Origin: JANXLS01 sp035308565
Lineage (GTDB): Bacteria; Planctomycetota; SZUA-567; H5-PLA8
Length of the DNA stretch: 64,000 bases
Assembly (NCBI GenBank): GCA_035308565.1
Contig: DATGGK010000061.1
Location: 12,109-76,108 of the forward strand
Reading direction: 5' to 3'
The notes under the pieces are model-generated. The model searched no databases and had not been told where the DNA came from. It was given only the letters and a program-made list of their open reading frames with translations. A program made the position numbers and the translations under genes. How positions within the stretch are numbered: position 1 is the stretch's first letter; each line of letters opens with the position of its first letter. Shown one piece after another: positions 25,936 through 36,577 of the stretch.

Positions 25936-28900
25936 CTAAAACGCACCCGCGGACGTCGCCGCCGCCGGAGCAGCCTTGCTGGTTTTTGAGTAGATCGGCA
26001 TCGCCGGGTCGCCGAAGATCTGCTCGGTCCTGCTCAGATCATCGTAGAGCCCGCCGCCTCGCGCGTACGCCCATTGCTGCGCCCTCAACAACACGTTGCC
26101 CCAGCGCTGCGTTGTCCCGGCGTTGTCAAGCAACTGGTTCATGAATTCCGTCGCGTCTTCTGAATTCATGTACGTTGAACTGGCGATGCTGGCGCTGATC
26201 CCGCCTTGAGGCTGAGTGAGCGCTTGGATCGCGATGCTCTGATACCCGGCTTCATCTTTGGCCATCCAATTTGCCGTGCAGGTCGATTGCAGGAACACGC
26301 AGTAGCCCGTCCACGCCGCAACCGAATCGTTGTCCAGAATGCGCGGCACTTCGTTGCCCAAGCGCACGGCGTTGCCATGCCCGACGTACATCAGGATGTC
26401 AGCGCCGCCGTTCGCCGCCGCCGTCAACGCAGCGGTGACTTCGGGCGCCGTCTGGCAAGTGATGCCCAAATAATTGCGCTGCCACGACAACTCCGGATGC
26501 GCTTGTGCGATGGCGTCGGCTTCCGCCGCGAAATCGCCCGCCGCCGGATCGGCTCGATCGGCGGCCGCGTGCAAGCGCCAACCCGTTCCCAATCCAGCAT
26601 TGCCCATCACGTGCTGCACGGCGCCGCCAAGCTCATTGGGATTGTTCACCGGCAAACGTCCCACCGCGACTTCCGGATAGCCGCGCCCCAAATCGCCGAA
26701 CATCGAGTCGCTCGTGGTCTGCGACCACAATGTCGTCGAGACCAGGAACGCAGGACAAAGCGGATCGACGCCGGCGCCGGAATAATTGTGGTAATCGTAA
26801 GTAGTCCGTCCGACCAGCAGGAGATACTGAGGACGCACCGACCGAACCGCGTTTTGAATGCCGGCGGGACCGTACCGTCCGGAATTGTAGTAATCGAAAA
26901 GTTCCTCCTGATCGACGAACTGCCCGCGCAAGCCTTCCTTGGCGTGTTTCATCAGTAGAGGCTGTACCCCCGCGCCAAACGCCGCTGGACCTGTCGCCAG
27001 ATACGCCGTTGCTTTGAGCGGCTTGAGCGTTCTCAGTCGCACCGCCGTCGGCGCGTTTTCCTGTCCATACGGAACCACGAGAAACTGCCCCGTTCCGCCG
27101 CCGGCCGCATCGAAGCGCACCCGGTACGTGCCGTCGTTCTGTGCCTGAGCTTTGTACGGCACCAGCGCAGCGCGATCGGCGAAGCGCGTATCGACGACCC
27201 ACACGTTTGCGCTGGGCAAGTTGCTCAACTCGAACAACTGAGCGAAGTTCCCAGCGTTGGTGAGCGTGACGGGTTGAGAGCCGTCGAGCACGCGCGCGTA
27301 ATTTACGGTCAACGCATGTACGAAGCAGACCTGGCTGGCGACACCGTCCAACACCGGCGTCACGAGTTCGATTTGATTCGCTCCGGACGTCAACACGCCC
27401 GCCGGAATTTGAAACGTCAGTTCCATCATCTTCTGCCCGCCGCTCCACTGCGTTTGCCCAACCGGCTGCCCATTAATGAGGACTTGCAGCGCGTGATCGT
27501 TTGCCGCGCCGGCGCTGCTTGTGAGGCTCCACAGCGTCACCGTCAGCGACGCCGCTCCGCTGCCGGCGAACGGCGCGCTCAGCGAAAATTGCTGATCGCT
27601 TCCGTCCGTGAGATACTGGCTCGAAAACCACGGCGCAAAGGTATAGGGCCGATACGCCGTGTTGTAATCAAAATAAACATCGTGATAGCTGGCCGTCACC
27701 GATGCCGGAGTGCTTGTCATGGCCGGCTTTCCCCCGGAGAACAACCCGCTTGCAAATGTGACCGATCCCGCCGCCGTCGCCGCTGGCGTGCTGCGCAAGA
27801 ACAGCGCGTCGGTATCCGTGTAATCGTCGCTGTATCCGGGTGCATAAAGATAGAGCGTATTGTTTTCAATCGCCAGCACCGGCATTGCGCGGCCTTCGCG
27901 CTGAACCGCGACGCGATGGACATCGAAGCCCGCCGGCAATGACGCTTGCGGAATCGCCAGCACCCCGGGCTGAACATACTGAACTTTCGCCGCAAGCATG
28001 CCACCGCGTGCTTGAACTGCGTTGTTGGACGAGAACCAGCGCGCGGCAAGTGCCGGACTCAAATCCGCCCGTGAGCTGGCCGCCGTCGAACGCACATTCG
28101 CGACACCATCAGACGCAAGTGTCCGGCTCGCAACGCCGCCGCCGCTCAGATCGCGAACAGCCGGAGCGCCGGCTTCCTGCGGGCTGGCGCGCATAGAGCC
28201 GCGCACGTCAGTAACCGGCTTCGTTGGATCGACGGCTGACCGCGCAACTCCAGTCGAAAACGGGGCGAACGTTGCGCTGGCCGCGCGCGCATTCATGCCG
28301 CTCAATTCGTTTTGCACTCCAGCCAGAACACCCTCAATAGTCGATACGTTTACGGATAAATCGCCCATTCCATCAACGTCTATCGGCCCGGCAATCGTGC
28401 GGAAGTTTTCGCGCACGCCGTGGATGCTCACACTCTCCAAGCGATACTCGTAAGCACCGGGAGCCGGCCAATCGTACAGCCGATACGTCTTCCCGTCTGC
28501 GTTGGTAATCAAGCCGCCGATCAATGTCGCATTAACGCGCGTCCAATCCGCGCCGCCATTCTCCACTAGCCCCTCGGGGGGGACGGGCCGGGGATGAGGG
28601 CGCCGGTAAACGTTGTATCCCGCGTTCAAATACTCCGAAACGCTGTGCCATTTCAGCGCGACGCCCAGTCCTTCGGCCTTCGCAGAAAATGAATCGATGG
28701 TGACGGGCGTGGCGCCGGCGGTTAAAGTCACTGTAACCGCGTTGGCTGAATACTGAACAGTGACAGGGGAAGATCCCGAAACCGTGACGCCGTTTAATTT
28801 AATCGCCGCGAATGCACCGGTAATTGAGTTCGATGAACTGCTCAGTATCGTATACGCATTGCCGCTGGACGTTCCCGCCGGCGCGCCAAGCGAAAGTGTG

Positions 28901-31900
28901 CCGCCAAGCGTACACGTCGTTCCGGTCACCGCGAGTTGCTGAGTGCTGCTCGTGCTGCTTGCATTGAGTGCGATCTTCAACGTTCCGCCGCCACTCATGT
29001 CCAACCCTGCGACCGTGAGCGTCTCGCCACCCGCCGGCACGGCGCTGCCAACAGTCGCGGAACCCGGCCATATGACGCCGGTCGATGAGGGCTGAATCGT
29101 CCGGCCGATATTGCCCGTCCCTCGCATGGCCGCGCCCGCGCTAATCGCGATAGGATTGCCAGCAGCGATTGCGCCATTGACGGCCAGCGTATATGCGCCA
29201 GTTTGCGGCGGGTTGAAGGTGATATTGGCGGGGTTGACCGTCGAAGTTACCATGATCGTACCGGCCGTGTCGGTGCCATTGCCAATAATAGCGTTGTTGC
29301 CATCGACCCAATTGCCCATGTCCCAGCCACCCGTGCCGACCGCCCATGTTCCGTTGCCGCCGTTCCAGGTATAATTGGGCGGACCATCCTGCGTCAGCGC
29401 TATATTTTGTCCTAGCACCGTAATGTTCGCTGTGCGGCTCGTCGTACCCGTGTTCGCCGTGAATGAAAAACTGATCACGCCGTTTGAGACTGTTCCGATC
29501 GTGAGCCAGCTTTGGTCCGACATTGGAGCGAAAATGCCGTTTAGCGGTGTTGCGGTGGGAAGGACTGGCAGAAGCGCATCGCTTCCCGCCTGCGCACTTT
29601 CGTGCACGATCACCGGGCCGACAAATGCGTGGGTAATTTTTTGAACTGAATTCGTATCTCCATTCGATACGTACAAGTTGTGCAACTCGTCAAATGTGAG
29701 CGCATTTGGAGCGGCCCCCAAGCCAATAGCAACTGTCGTTTGTTGCGTCGCGGCGTTCCATTTTTGAACGGACCCGTACACTGAAAAATAGATGTTTCCG
29801 AAGCCATCGGCAGCTACAGCAGGCGAACTCGTCCCAGTGCTAAATAGATTAGAAAGCGTTTGCGAAATACTGTCCCATTTCAGAACTGCGTTGTTTTGGG
29901 TGTCGGCAATGTAGACGTTCCCACCAGGATCCAAAGCAATACCTTCAGAATACATCGGGCCCGTAACCAGTGTTGCGGTCTGCTGGGTCCCGGCGGTCCA
30001 CTCAAAAAGATCGCCAAACGTGTTATCGAGAAAATAAACGTCGCCCATGCTGTCTGCCGCTACTGATTCAGTATTGACGGTGGAAATCGTATTAAGCCTA
30101 AGACCCGAACTACTGTACATTGTCAAATACGAGGACCCGCAGCAATATATATTGTTCGCGGAATCTACAGCCAAGTTTCGAGGAAATCCGGGTGTGGTCT
30201 CCAAGAGATCGATCTGCTGGCTTGCAGCAGACCAGCGTTTCAGGGAATCGTGCTTGGCATCGGTAAACCAGACATTACCGAAATGGTCAACGGTCACGCC
30301 GCTCAGAAATGCATTTTGAAGCTGGGCGAGCGTTGTGACGGCGGTCGTGCCGACGTAGTTCGATCCGGCTTGAGTGACAGTATAGGCTTGGCCCTGAATT
30401 GTGAGAGTCCCGGTGCGCGTGACCGTGGAAGGATTGGCGTCGTAAGTGAATTGCAAGGTCGAACTGCCGATGCCGCTCGAATACGGCGTTGCCAAGTGAA
30501 GCCAATTATCCACGGCGGCGGACGTCCACCTCGGAGCGTTCGAGGGCGAGACGTAGAGCGCAAACGTGTCCATTCCGGCGGCGGGTCCTACAATCGTCCC
30601 TGAGTTGCCGAGAAGGTACGTCGCTGGGGCAATCAGCACATTGAAGGTGTTCGACGCATTGCCGGCGGTTGCACTGACCGTGAAGGTCCCGGAATTGGCA
30701 TTTGCTGTGAATAGGGGCGCAGTGGCGAATCCGCTCGCGTCAGTGACAATTGGCTGCGGGGGGGATGCATTAAAAATTCCGGATGCGCCGGTGGACCCTG
30801 CCACTGGTGTGAACGACACTCCGGCGACCGGCAGTATGTCGCCGTTTTGATCGAACACTTGGACTTGAAACAGCGTGCCGACAGAACTGTTCGGCACGAA
30901 CCCCTGCTTGTCGCCGGCGATTTTCTCAATGGTAGCTGGCACCGGAGTTGGGCTTTTTTGTGTTACGGTCAAGCTTTGCCCCAACACCGTGATATGGGCC
31001 GTGCGTGGCAACGGACCGGTGTTGGCTGTGAACGAAAAGGGCTGAACGCCTGCGTTCAGAGTGCCGAGCGTCAGCCAGGTTTGATCACTGGTCGCGACAA
31101 GTTCGCTTTGTGGCGTGGTAGTGGGAATTACCGGCAAGAGCGAATCCGAACCCGCAGCCGCGCTTTCGACCGTCGATGCCGGCCCCACAAAAGCAAAAGT
31201 CACTTTTTTGACCGGTGCGTACAATGAATCGGCAAGGTAGAGGTTATCTGTCGCGTCCACCGCGACTCCATACAAACCATTAAATCCAGAAACCAATGTG
31301 GACACCTGCTGTGTCGCCGCCGTCCATTTGAGCAAGTCGGAACTGTCCGTAACATACACGTTACCTGATCCATCCACCGCAATCCCGCCGGGCTGAGCGG
31401 GCCATGGCCCTGATGGCAGGGTAGTTAGTTGCTGCGTGCTTGCGGACCATTTTTGAGGCGCAGAATTAAGGGATAAAATATAAACGTTGCCAGATCCGTC
31501 CGCTGCCAATCCTTGTGGATCGACAAAGCCGGAAGTCACCAATGTTGTAATTTGCTGCGTGGCGGCAGTCCATTTTGTCAACGACTGCGGCGTATCTGAG
31601 AAATATAGATTGCCCGCAGGGTCAACAGCAATACATTGCGGCGCGTTCAGTCCCGTAATCAATGTCGTCAACGTACCGGAACTCCATTTAAGAATGGCAT
31701 GGTTATTAGGATCTGTGATATACAGATTCCCGGCGCTGTCCGCCGCTACTCCTCCGGGCTGACTGGTCCCTAACGAAATTAAAGTTGAGAATTGTCGAGT
31801 AGACGCCGTCCAAGTATCGATTTGATTTGTGTTTGTGTCTGTTACATAGACGTTGCCCGAGCCGTCGATTGCGATGGCATAGGCCGTGATAATCTGCCTC

Positions 31901-33042
31901 GGTATTGCTATGGACAACTGTTGTGAAACAGCCGTCCAGCGTTGGACATTATGATTGTCCCCGTCAGCTATATAAACGTTCCCCGATGAATCAAGTGCGA
32001 GCCCATCGCAGTAAATGAAGCCCGTCGCAATTGTGGTGAGCGTCTGATTGGCGGCTGTCCATTTTCCCACTGTGCCGCTCTGCGTATTGGCGATGAAGAC
32101 GTTGCCGGAGTTGTCCACGGCGAGTGCCGTTGGCATATTCAGCCCCGATGAAACCAACGTCGTAACTTGCTGCGTTGACGCTGTCCACAGTTTGACGGCG
32201 TTATTATTCGTGTCCGCGATATAGACGTTCCCAGCACCATCCACCGCGACGCTGTAAGGGCCGCTCAGTCCGGTTGATACGAGGGTCGTCACCTGTTGGG
32301 TTGTTGCCGTCCACATTTTGATTGCATTGTTGCCCGTATCGGCGATGTACAGGTTGCCATTGTTATCCACGGCCACGCCTCGCGACCCCTTTAAGCCAGA
32401 CACAACGGTAGTCACAGCTTGTGTCGTCGGCGACCACTGTTTGACTGCGTTGTTAAAATAATCAGCTACGTAGACGTTGCCAGCGCTGTCCAACGCAATT
32501 CCCCAAGGCCTATTCAACCCCGTCTCTACCAACGTCGTGATCTGCTGCGTTGAGGGCGACCATTTTGATAAGTAATTATTGTCAGAATCGGAGAAGTAGA
32601 TGTTCCCTGCGGTATCGAGTGCCAATCCAACCGGAGATAGCAAGGACCGAGCCAAGGTTGTGACTTTCGTCGCCGCGACATACGCCGTTCCGGCCTGCCT
32701 AACCGTCAACGTATTCCCCTGAATAGTCAGAGTGCCGGTTCGCGCTGTGGCGTTGGGGTTGGCATCATAAGTGAATAGAACCAACGCGCTGCCGGAACCG
32801 CTGGAATTCGCTCCCGTGACGTGCAGCCATGAATCGACTGCAGCGGCAGTCCACGCCGCGTTTGATGGAGTTACGTCCAGCGCCACGGTATTGCTACCGC
32901 TGGATGCGCCGACGGTCAAAGCCGTAGTTTCGATGTTGAAATTCGCCGCAGAAACCCGTCCGGAAAGCAACGGCGCCAACAGAAACACGATAAACAGCTT
33001 ACTGGAGATTCGGCGAATTCTAGCGTGAATGAAGATGTTCAT
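25936..33042 (-). CDS. Giant secreted protein: BACON and NHL repeats, beta-strand repeat, C25 peptidase
   Basis: 2368 residues from the ATG at 33042; no strong ribosome binding site is seen and an in-frame TTG at 33072 is an alternative. A signal peptide (SSKLFIVFLLAPLLSGRVSA) is followed by a BACON-like domain (FNIETTALTVGASSGSNTV, then ARTGTLTIQGNTLTVRQAG). More than a dozen NHL blades follow (GIALDSAGNVYVADYFNNAV, GVAVDNNGNLYIADTGNNAI), then a second BACON/Ig-like block and further NHL blades. A PEP-like beta-strand repeat segment and a fibronectin-like segment (VALKWHSVSEYLNAGYNVY) precede the C-terminal C25 peptidase. Catalytic H2222 (YVGHGN) and C2255 (QSTCTANW) are 33 residues apart, exactly as in the other giant. 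The C-terminal 900 or so residues are homologous to that protein, while the N-terminal halves differ. Confidence 0.86.
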   Translation of the reverse strand: MNIFIHARIRRISSKLFIVFLLAPLLSGRVSAANFNIETTALTVGASSGSNTVALDVTPSNAAWTAAAVDSWLHVTGANSSGSGSALVLFTYDANPNATARTGTLTIQGNTLTVRQAGTAYVAATKVTTLARSLLSPVGLALDTAGNIYFSDSDNNYLSKWSPSTQQITTLVETGLNRPWGIALDSAGNVYVADYFNNAVKQWSPTTQAVTTVVSGLKGSRGVAVDNNGNLYIADTGNNAIKMWTATTQQVTTLVSTGLSGPYSVAVDGAGNVYIADTNNNAVKLWTASTQQVTTLVSSGLNMPTALAVDNSGNVFIANTQSGTVGKWTAANQTLTTIATGFIYCDGLALDSSGNVYIADGDNHNVQRWTAVSQQLSIAIPRQIITAYAIAIDGSGNVYVTDTNTNQIDTWTASTRQFSTLISLGTSQPGGVAADSAGNLYITDPNNHAILKWSSGTLTTLITGLNAPQCIAVDPAGNLYFSDTPQSLTKWTAATQQITTLVTSGFVDPQGLAADGSGNVYILSLNSAPQKWSASTQQLTTLPSGPWPAQPGGIAVDGSGNVYVTDSSDLLKWTAATQQVSTLVSGFNGLYGVAVDATDNLYLADSLYAPVKKVTFAFVGPASTVESAAAGSDSLLPVIPTTTPQSELVATSDQTWLTLGTLNAGVQPFSFTANTGPLPRTAHITVLGQSLTVTQKSPTPVPATIEKIAGDKQGFVPNSSVGTLFQVQVFDQNGDILPVAGVSFTPVAGSTGASGIFNASPPQPIVTDASGFATAPLFTANANSGTFTVSATAGNASNTFNVLIAPATYLLGNSGTIVGPAAGMDTFALYVSPSNAPRWTSAAVDNWLHLATPYSSGIGSSTLQFTYDANPSTVTRTGTLTIQGQAYTVTQAGSNYVGTTAVTTLAQLQNAFLSGVTVDHFGNVWFTDAKHDSLKRWSAASQQIDLLETTPGFPRNLAVDSANNIYCCGSSYLTMYSSSGLRLNTISTVNTESVAADSMGDVYFLDNTFGDLFEWTAGTQQTATLVTGPMYSEGIALDPGGNVYIADTQNNAVLKWDSISQTLSNLFSTGTSSPAVAADGFGNIYFSVYGSVQKWNAATQQTTVAIGLGAAPNALTFDELHNLYVSNGDTNSVQKITHAFVGPVIVHESAQAGSDALLPVLPTATPLNGIFAPMSDQSWLTIGTVSNGVISFSFTANTGTTSRTANITVLGQNIALTQDGPPNYTWNGGNGTWAVGTGGWDMGNWVDGNNAIIGNGTDTAGTIMVTSTVNPANITFNPPQTGAYTLAVNGAIAAGNPIAISAGAAMRGTGNIGRTIQPSSTGVIWPGSATVGSAVPAGGETLTVAGLDMSGGGTLKIALNASSTSSTQQLAVTGTTCTLGGTLSLGAPAGTSSGNAYTILSSSSNSITGAFAAIKLNGVTVSGSSPVTVQYSANAVTVTLTAGATPVTIDSFSAKAEGLGVALKWHSVSEYLNAGYNVYRRPHPRPVPPEGLVENGGADWTRVNATLIGGLITNADGKTYRLYDWPAPGAYEYRLESVSIHGVRENFRTIAGPIDVDGMGDLSVNVSTIEGVLAGVQNELSGMNARAASATFAPFSTGVARSAVDPTKPVTDVRGSMRASPQEAGAPAVRDLSGGGVASRTLASDGVANVRSTAASSRADLSPALAARWFSSNNAVQARGGMLAAKVQYVQPGVLAIPQASLPAGFDVHRVAVQREGRAMPVLAIENNTLYLYAPGYSDDYTDTDALFLRSTPAATAAGSVTFASGLFSGGKPAMTSTPASVTASYHDVYFDYNTAYRPYTFAPWFSSQYLTDGSDQQFSLSAPFAGSGAASLTVTLWSLTSSAGAANDHALQVLINGQPVGQTQWSGGQKMMELTFQIPAGVLTSGANQIELVTPVLDGVASQVCFVHALTVNYARVLDGSQPVTLTNAGNFAQLFELSNLPSANVWVVDTRFADRAALVPYKAQAQNDGTYRVRFDAAGGGTGQFLVVPYGQENAPTAVRLRTLKPLKATAYLATGPAAFGAGVQPLLMKHAKEGLRGQFVDQEELFDYYNSGRYGPAGIQNAVRSVRPQYLLLVGRTTYDYHNYSGAGVDPLCPAFLVSTTLWSQTTSDSMFGDLGRGYPEVAVGRLPVNNPNELGGAVQHVMGNAGLGTGWRLHAAADRADPAAGDFAAEADAIAQAHPELSWQRNYLGITCQTAPEVTAALTAAANGGADILMYVGHGNAVRLGNEVPRILDNDSVAAWTGYCVFLQSTCTANWMAKDEAGYQSIAIQALTQPQGGISASIASSTYMNSEDATEFMNQLLDNAGTTQRWGNVLLRAQQWAYARGGGLYDDLSRTEQIFGDPAMPIYSKTSKAAPAAATSAGAF

Positions 33043-33543
33043 TGATATGACCGGTTCGTTGCACAAACTCAAGGCGTAATCTTAATTCACGATTATCGAG
33101 GGCAGAATGCGCAAAGTCCATTTAAAAATCGCGGTGAACTTTGCTTGCCGAGTCCACAATTCAGCACTGCGAGTAAAGACCCAAAGCGGCTCGGCATTCC
33201 CTTTTCACCGCGGGCGGGTACGCAGCGGCGTAATCGCGCTGACGCGGAACCGATTTGCACCGCTTGCAAATCCGTGCTTGATTGCGCGCGCGCGCCGGCA
33301 TAATAGCGCTCGGACTTATTGGCACGGTAGAATATCAGACACGCGCTGAGCTTTTGCGCTAGTTTATCGAGGTTTTTTACCGGCTATTCCCTGTCAAAAC
33401 CGGCGCTGCGCCCGTATCGCTCGCCCAAATTTGGAAACACATGCGCGGCAATTGTCACAAAGGGAGGGGGAGGGGAATGACGGGTGTTACTGCGGGTAAG
33501 ACCGGCAGTGCGAATTCGCGTGTGAGGGCAGAGGAAAACATTC
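33043..33543. other. Divergent intergenic region with candidate promoters
   Basis: 500 bases separate the second giant gene from the subtilase gene. No convincing gene is seen. Candidate elements: a minus-strand promoter (33092-33120, listed separately); a plus-strand TTGATT near 33281 with CATAAT 15 bases on; and an unusual purine tract (AAAGGGAGGGGGAGGGGAA, near 33460). Confidence 0.5.
33092..33120 (-). promoter_or_regulatory. Candidate promoter of the second giant gene
   Basis: On the minus strand, TGGACT (33115-33120) and GATAAT (33092-33097) are 17 bases apart, about 50 bases upstream of the chosen start. The -10 matches well and the -35 moderately. Confidence 0.35.
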
Positions 33544-36462
33544 ATGCGGCTATTGTCGCCTTTCGCTCCGCGAAAGAAATTATTATTGCTGCTGTTGCCG
33601 CTGGGGTTGGGGCTGTGTTGCACTTTTGGTTTTGTGTTTTGGCATTTCAAACCGTCGCATCCCGCAGCTCAGCATATTTGCGATAGGGTCACGGACGATC
33701 TTTCGCAGAGCGAAAGGCCACACTTTTTCGATCGTGAAGCCGCCGCCGCGTTCGAATCATCGGTCGTTCCGCCGCAGCGGCCGTTCATCATCCATTTGAA
33801 TGCGCGCAGCTTTTGCGTAACCAGCCGGCTGGAAGCCGGCGCTCCGCCAAACACGGAATGGTCCACCGCCTACGTTCAATTCACCAATCATCCAAGCCCC
33901 GATGAAATCGCGCGGCTGAAAAATGCCGGCGTCGAGCTGATCCGTTACGTCACCGATCACGCCTGGCTCGCGCGCGGGCGCGCCGATGCCTTCGACGCCG
34001 TCGCGTCATGGCCAAACGTGCGTGGATTCGCGGCCATCGACCCAGCCGATAAATTGCATCCCACGGTCTTTGCCGGCGCAATTCCCGATTACGCGCGGAG
34101 AGGCGCTGGATCCGCGGCGTTCAACGTGCTCGCTTTGCCGAACACAACGCTGGACGCGCTGCAAGCCGAATTGCAATCGCTCCCGGATTTCGCCGGCGAC
34201 GAACTGGCGCTGCGAGCGCTCGCGCCAAGCGTGCTCGGTCCGCGTTTCGAAATCGTTTTGAATCTCTCCAAAGTGCGGGCGCTCGCGTCCGCAAAGCAAG
34301 TCGCATTCGTTTCGTTCGCGACGCCGCGCGCCGCGCCGCGCGATGCCACCACCGATTCCTCCTCGAACATCGCCGCTGTGCGCGATCAAGGCCCGAAAGT
34401 GGACGGCAGCGGCATCACCGTGGCCGTGCGTGATGTGGGCAAGCCCGATATGCACGTCGATTTCGCGCCGCGCATGCAATACATCGACTCCGATGGCGAT
34501 CCGACGTATGCCTATCACGCCACGGCGGTCGTCGGGCAGATTGCATCGAACGGCTCAACTCAGCCGGCCGCAAAAGGCGTCGCGCCCAATTCGAACGTCC
34601 TGATTTATTCGCTGCAAGATTCCGATTTCGGCACCGCCGACATGATCGACGCCGGTACGCGCGGCGCGCGCATGTCGAATCATTCTTACGGCCCGTCTGG
34701 TTTGACGACCTACGGCGATTACCAGCCCGAATCCGCTGATTTCGACGCCGCGATGAACGCGCACAACCTGCTCGCGTTTCTCGCCGGCAACGAAGAAAGC
34801 GACGCGACCAAATACAATCACATCGATTTCTTCGTCGGCACAAAAAATGGATTGTGCCTGGAAGCGTCGTCTTCGTCTGCGATGGCGGGAAACCCGTCCG
34901 CCATTCCGCCCATCGCGCCGTCGGACGGAATCGCGAGTTTCGCCAAATACGGCCCGATGAACGACGGCCGCATCAAACCGGACCTCGTTGCATTCGGCGT
35001 GAGCGTCACGATGGATCAAGGCACCAACGGCACGGGGACTTTGTCGGGCACGTCCTTTTCGACCGCGGTGGCCACCGGCGTTTCGGCGCTCGTGCTTCAG
35101 CATTACAAATCGGTCTACGGGGCGGAACCATCCGCGGCGATGACCAAAACGCTGCTCTGCGAATCCGCAACCGATCTCGGCCAGCCCGGCCCGGACGCAA
35201 TTTATGGTTTCGGAATCATCAACGCGCAGGAAGCGGTGCGCCTGATCGACTTGAAAGTTGGCGCGAATCCGTCGCCCTTCGCCGAAGGATCGCTGGCGAA
35301 TGGCCAAGCACAAACGCAATCCATCGCCGTGCCCGCGGGCGCGCCGCTGCTGAAGGCAACCTTGTGCTGGATGGACGTCGCCGGCGATCCCACTTCGGCC
35401 AAAGCGCTCGTCAACGATCTGGATCTAACGCTCACCGATCCCAATGGCGTCACTTATTATCCATTCTCGCTCGACCCGGCAAATCCGTCAGCGAACGCGA
35501 CGGCCAGCGGCCCCAACCGCGTCGATCCGATTGAACAGATCGCCGTCAACAACCCAGTCGCCGGTACGTGGACCGCGACCATCAATGCGTTCAGCGTTCC
35601 AAGCGGCTCGCAGGCGTACGCCTTCTGCGCGAATTTTACGAGCATTCTCGCGCCGATGTTCACGTCCGGCCCGATGGCCACGCCGTCCACCGCGGGTGTC
35701 GGGCAAACCGTTTCGTTCAGCGCGACTGCTTCCGGCACGAATGTGAGTTACGCGTGGAATTTCGGCGACGGCACGACCAGCTCCGGGCCGAACGTGATTC
35801 ACGCCTACGCCGCGGCAGACACTTACACGGCCAGCGTCGTTGCCAGCGATTCCACCGGCAGTACGATCGGCAGCGTTCAAGTCATCGTCAACGCGCCCAT
35901 CGTCGGCACCGGCAACGACAGCGATGGCGACGGATTCTCCGACGATTTCGAAAACGCCGTTGGCACAAATCCAAACGATCCAAGCTCAACACCGTTCGGC
36001 GGAGCGCCCGCGCCGGCGCCGCAAACATTGACGCTCGCCACTGCTTACTTCCATTTGAATTTTGCAAAAAGCGGCGCCGATATGATCCGTTTGCACGGAA
36101 CGCTGAACGTCCCTGCCGGCTTCGCGCCCGCCGGACAAATCGTTTATCTCGATGTGGGCGGAGTGGTGAAATCGTTCACGTTAAATGACAAAGGATTGTC
36201 GAAGACACTTTCAGATACATTGAAAATCGTGATCCGAAAAAAGAGCGGCTTCGTGCCCGCGCAAACGAGTTCCTTCACCGCAACGCTAACAAAAGGTACG
36301 TTTTCCGCGCAACTCGCCGACGAACAACTCACCGGCGATGCCGATGCATCGAAAGCGCCGCGCACCGTCGTTGTCACGCTGCTGTTCAACAACTCCGTGC
36401 TGACAAAATCGCAGAGCCTGAAATATACCGCGAAGAAGGGAAAATTCGGTATCGCGCACTAA
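33544..36462 (+). CDS. Secreted subtilisin-like serine protease (S8) with PKD and calcium-binding C-terminus
   Basis: 972 residues from the ATG at 33544 (AGAGGAAAA upstream), with a leader KKLLLLLLPLGLGLCCTFGF. The propeptide-like region (about 60-270) precedes the S8 domain. The triad is D297 (VAVRDVG), H325 (YHATAVVGQI) and S504 (SGTSFSTAVA); the oxyanion Asn is in LAGNEE. The usual HGTH around the histidine is replaced by HATA. A jelly-roll domain follows (ATLCWMDVAGDPTSAKALVN), then a PKD domain (about 703-784, SYAWNFGDGTTSSGPNVIHA), a calcium-type DSDGDGFSDDFENAVGTNP motif, and a final 140-residue beta domain of unknown type. Residues 93-101 (SRLEAGAPP) derive from a repeat. It is secreted and probably acts outside the cell. 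Confidence 0.9.
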   Translation: MRLLSPFAPRKKLLLLLLPLGLGLCCTFGFVFWHFKPSHPAAQHICDRVTDDLSQSERPHFFDREAAAAFESSVVPPQRPFIIHLNARSFCVTSRLEAGAPPNTEWSTAYVQFTNHPSPDEIARLKNAGVELIRYVTDHAWLARGRADAFDAVASWPNVRGFAAIDPADKLHPTVFAGAIPDYARRGAGSAAFNVLALPNTTLDALQAELQSLPDFAGDELALRALAPSVLGPRFEIVLNLSKVRALASAKQVAFVSFATPRAAPRDATTDSSSNIAAVRDQGPKVDGSGITVAVRDVGKPDMHVDFAPRMQYIDSDGDPTYAYHATAVVGQIASNGSTQPAAKGVAPNSNVLIYSLQDSDFGTADMIDAGTRGARMSNHSYGPSGLTTYGDYQPESADFDAAMNAHNLLAFLAGNEESDATKYNHIDFFVGTKNGLCLEASSSSAMAGNPSAIPPIAPSDGIASFAKYGPMNDGRIKPDLVAFGVSVTMDQGTNGTGTLSGTSFSTAVATGVSALVLQHYKSVYGAEPSAAMTKTLLCESATDLGQPGPDAIYGFGIINAQEAVRLIDLKVGANPSPFAEGSLANGQAQTQSIAVPAGAPLLKATLCWMDVAGDPTSAKALVNDLDLTLTDPNGVTYYPFSLDPANPSANATASGPNRVDPIEQIAVNNPVAGTWTATINAFSVPSGSQAYAFCANFTSILAPMFTSGPMATPSTAGVGQTVSFSATASGTNVSYAWNFGDGTTSSGPNVIHAYAAADTYTASVVASDSTGSTIGSVQVIVNAPIVGTGNDSDGDGFSDDFENAVGTNPNDPSSTPFGGAPAPAPQTLTLATAYFHLNFAKSGADMIRLHGTLNVPAGFAPAGQIVYLDVGGVVKSFTLNDKGLSKTLSDTLKIVIRKKSGFVPAQTSSFTATLTKGTFSAQLADEQLTGDADASKAPRTVVVTLLFNNSVLTKSQSLKYTAKKGKFGIAH
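33822..33846 (+). repeat. Repeat family B-type fragment inside the subtilase gene (B6)
   Basis: AGCCGGCTGGAAGCCGGC followed by GCTCCGCC, in frame, in the propeptide region. The same word is at 21779. Confidence 0.7.
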
Positions 36463-36577
36463 TTTTCGCGCGCTGTATTGAAATATATTTTTGTCAGGTA
36501 TATACTTTTTTCTTCAATCCTTGTTTACGTAGAATGCGGCTGCCGTTTTCGCCGCTTGATCGATTGGAGAATAACCC

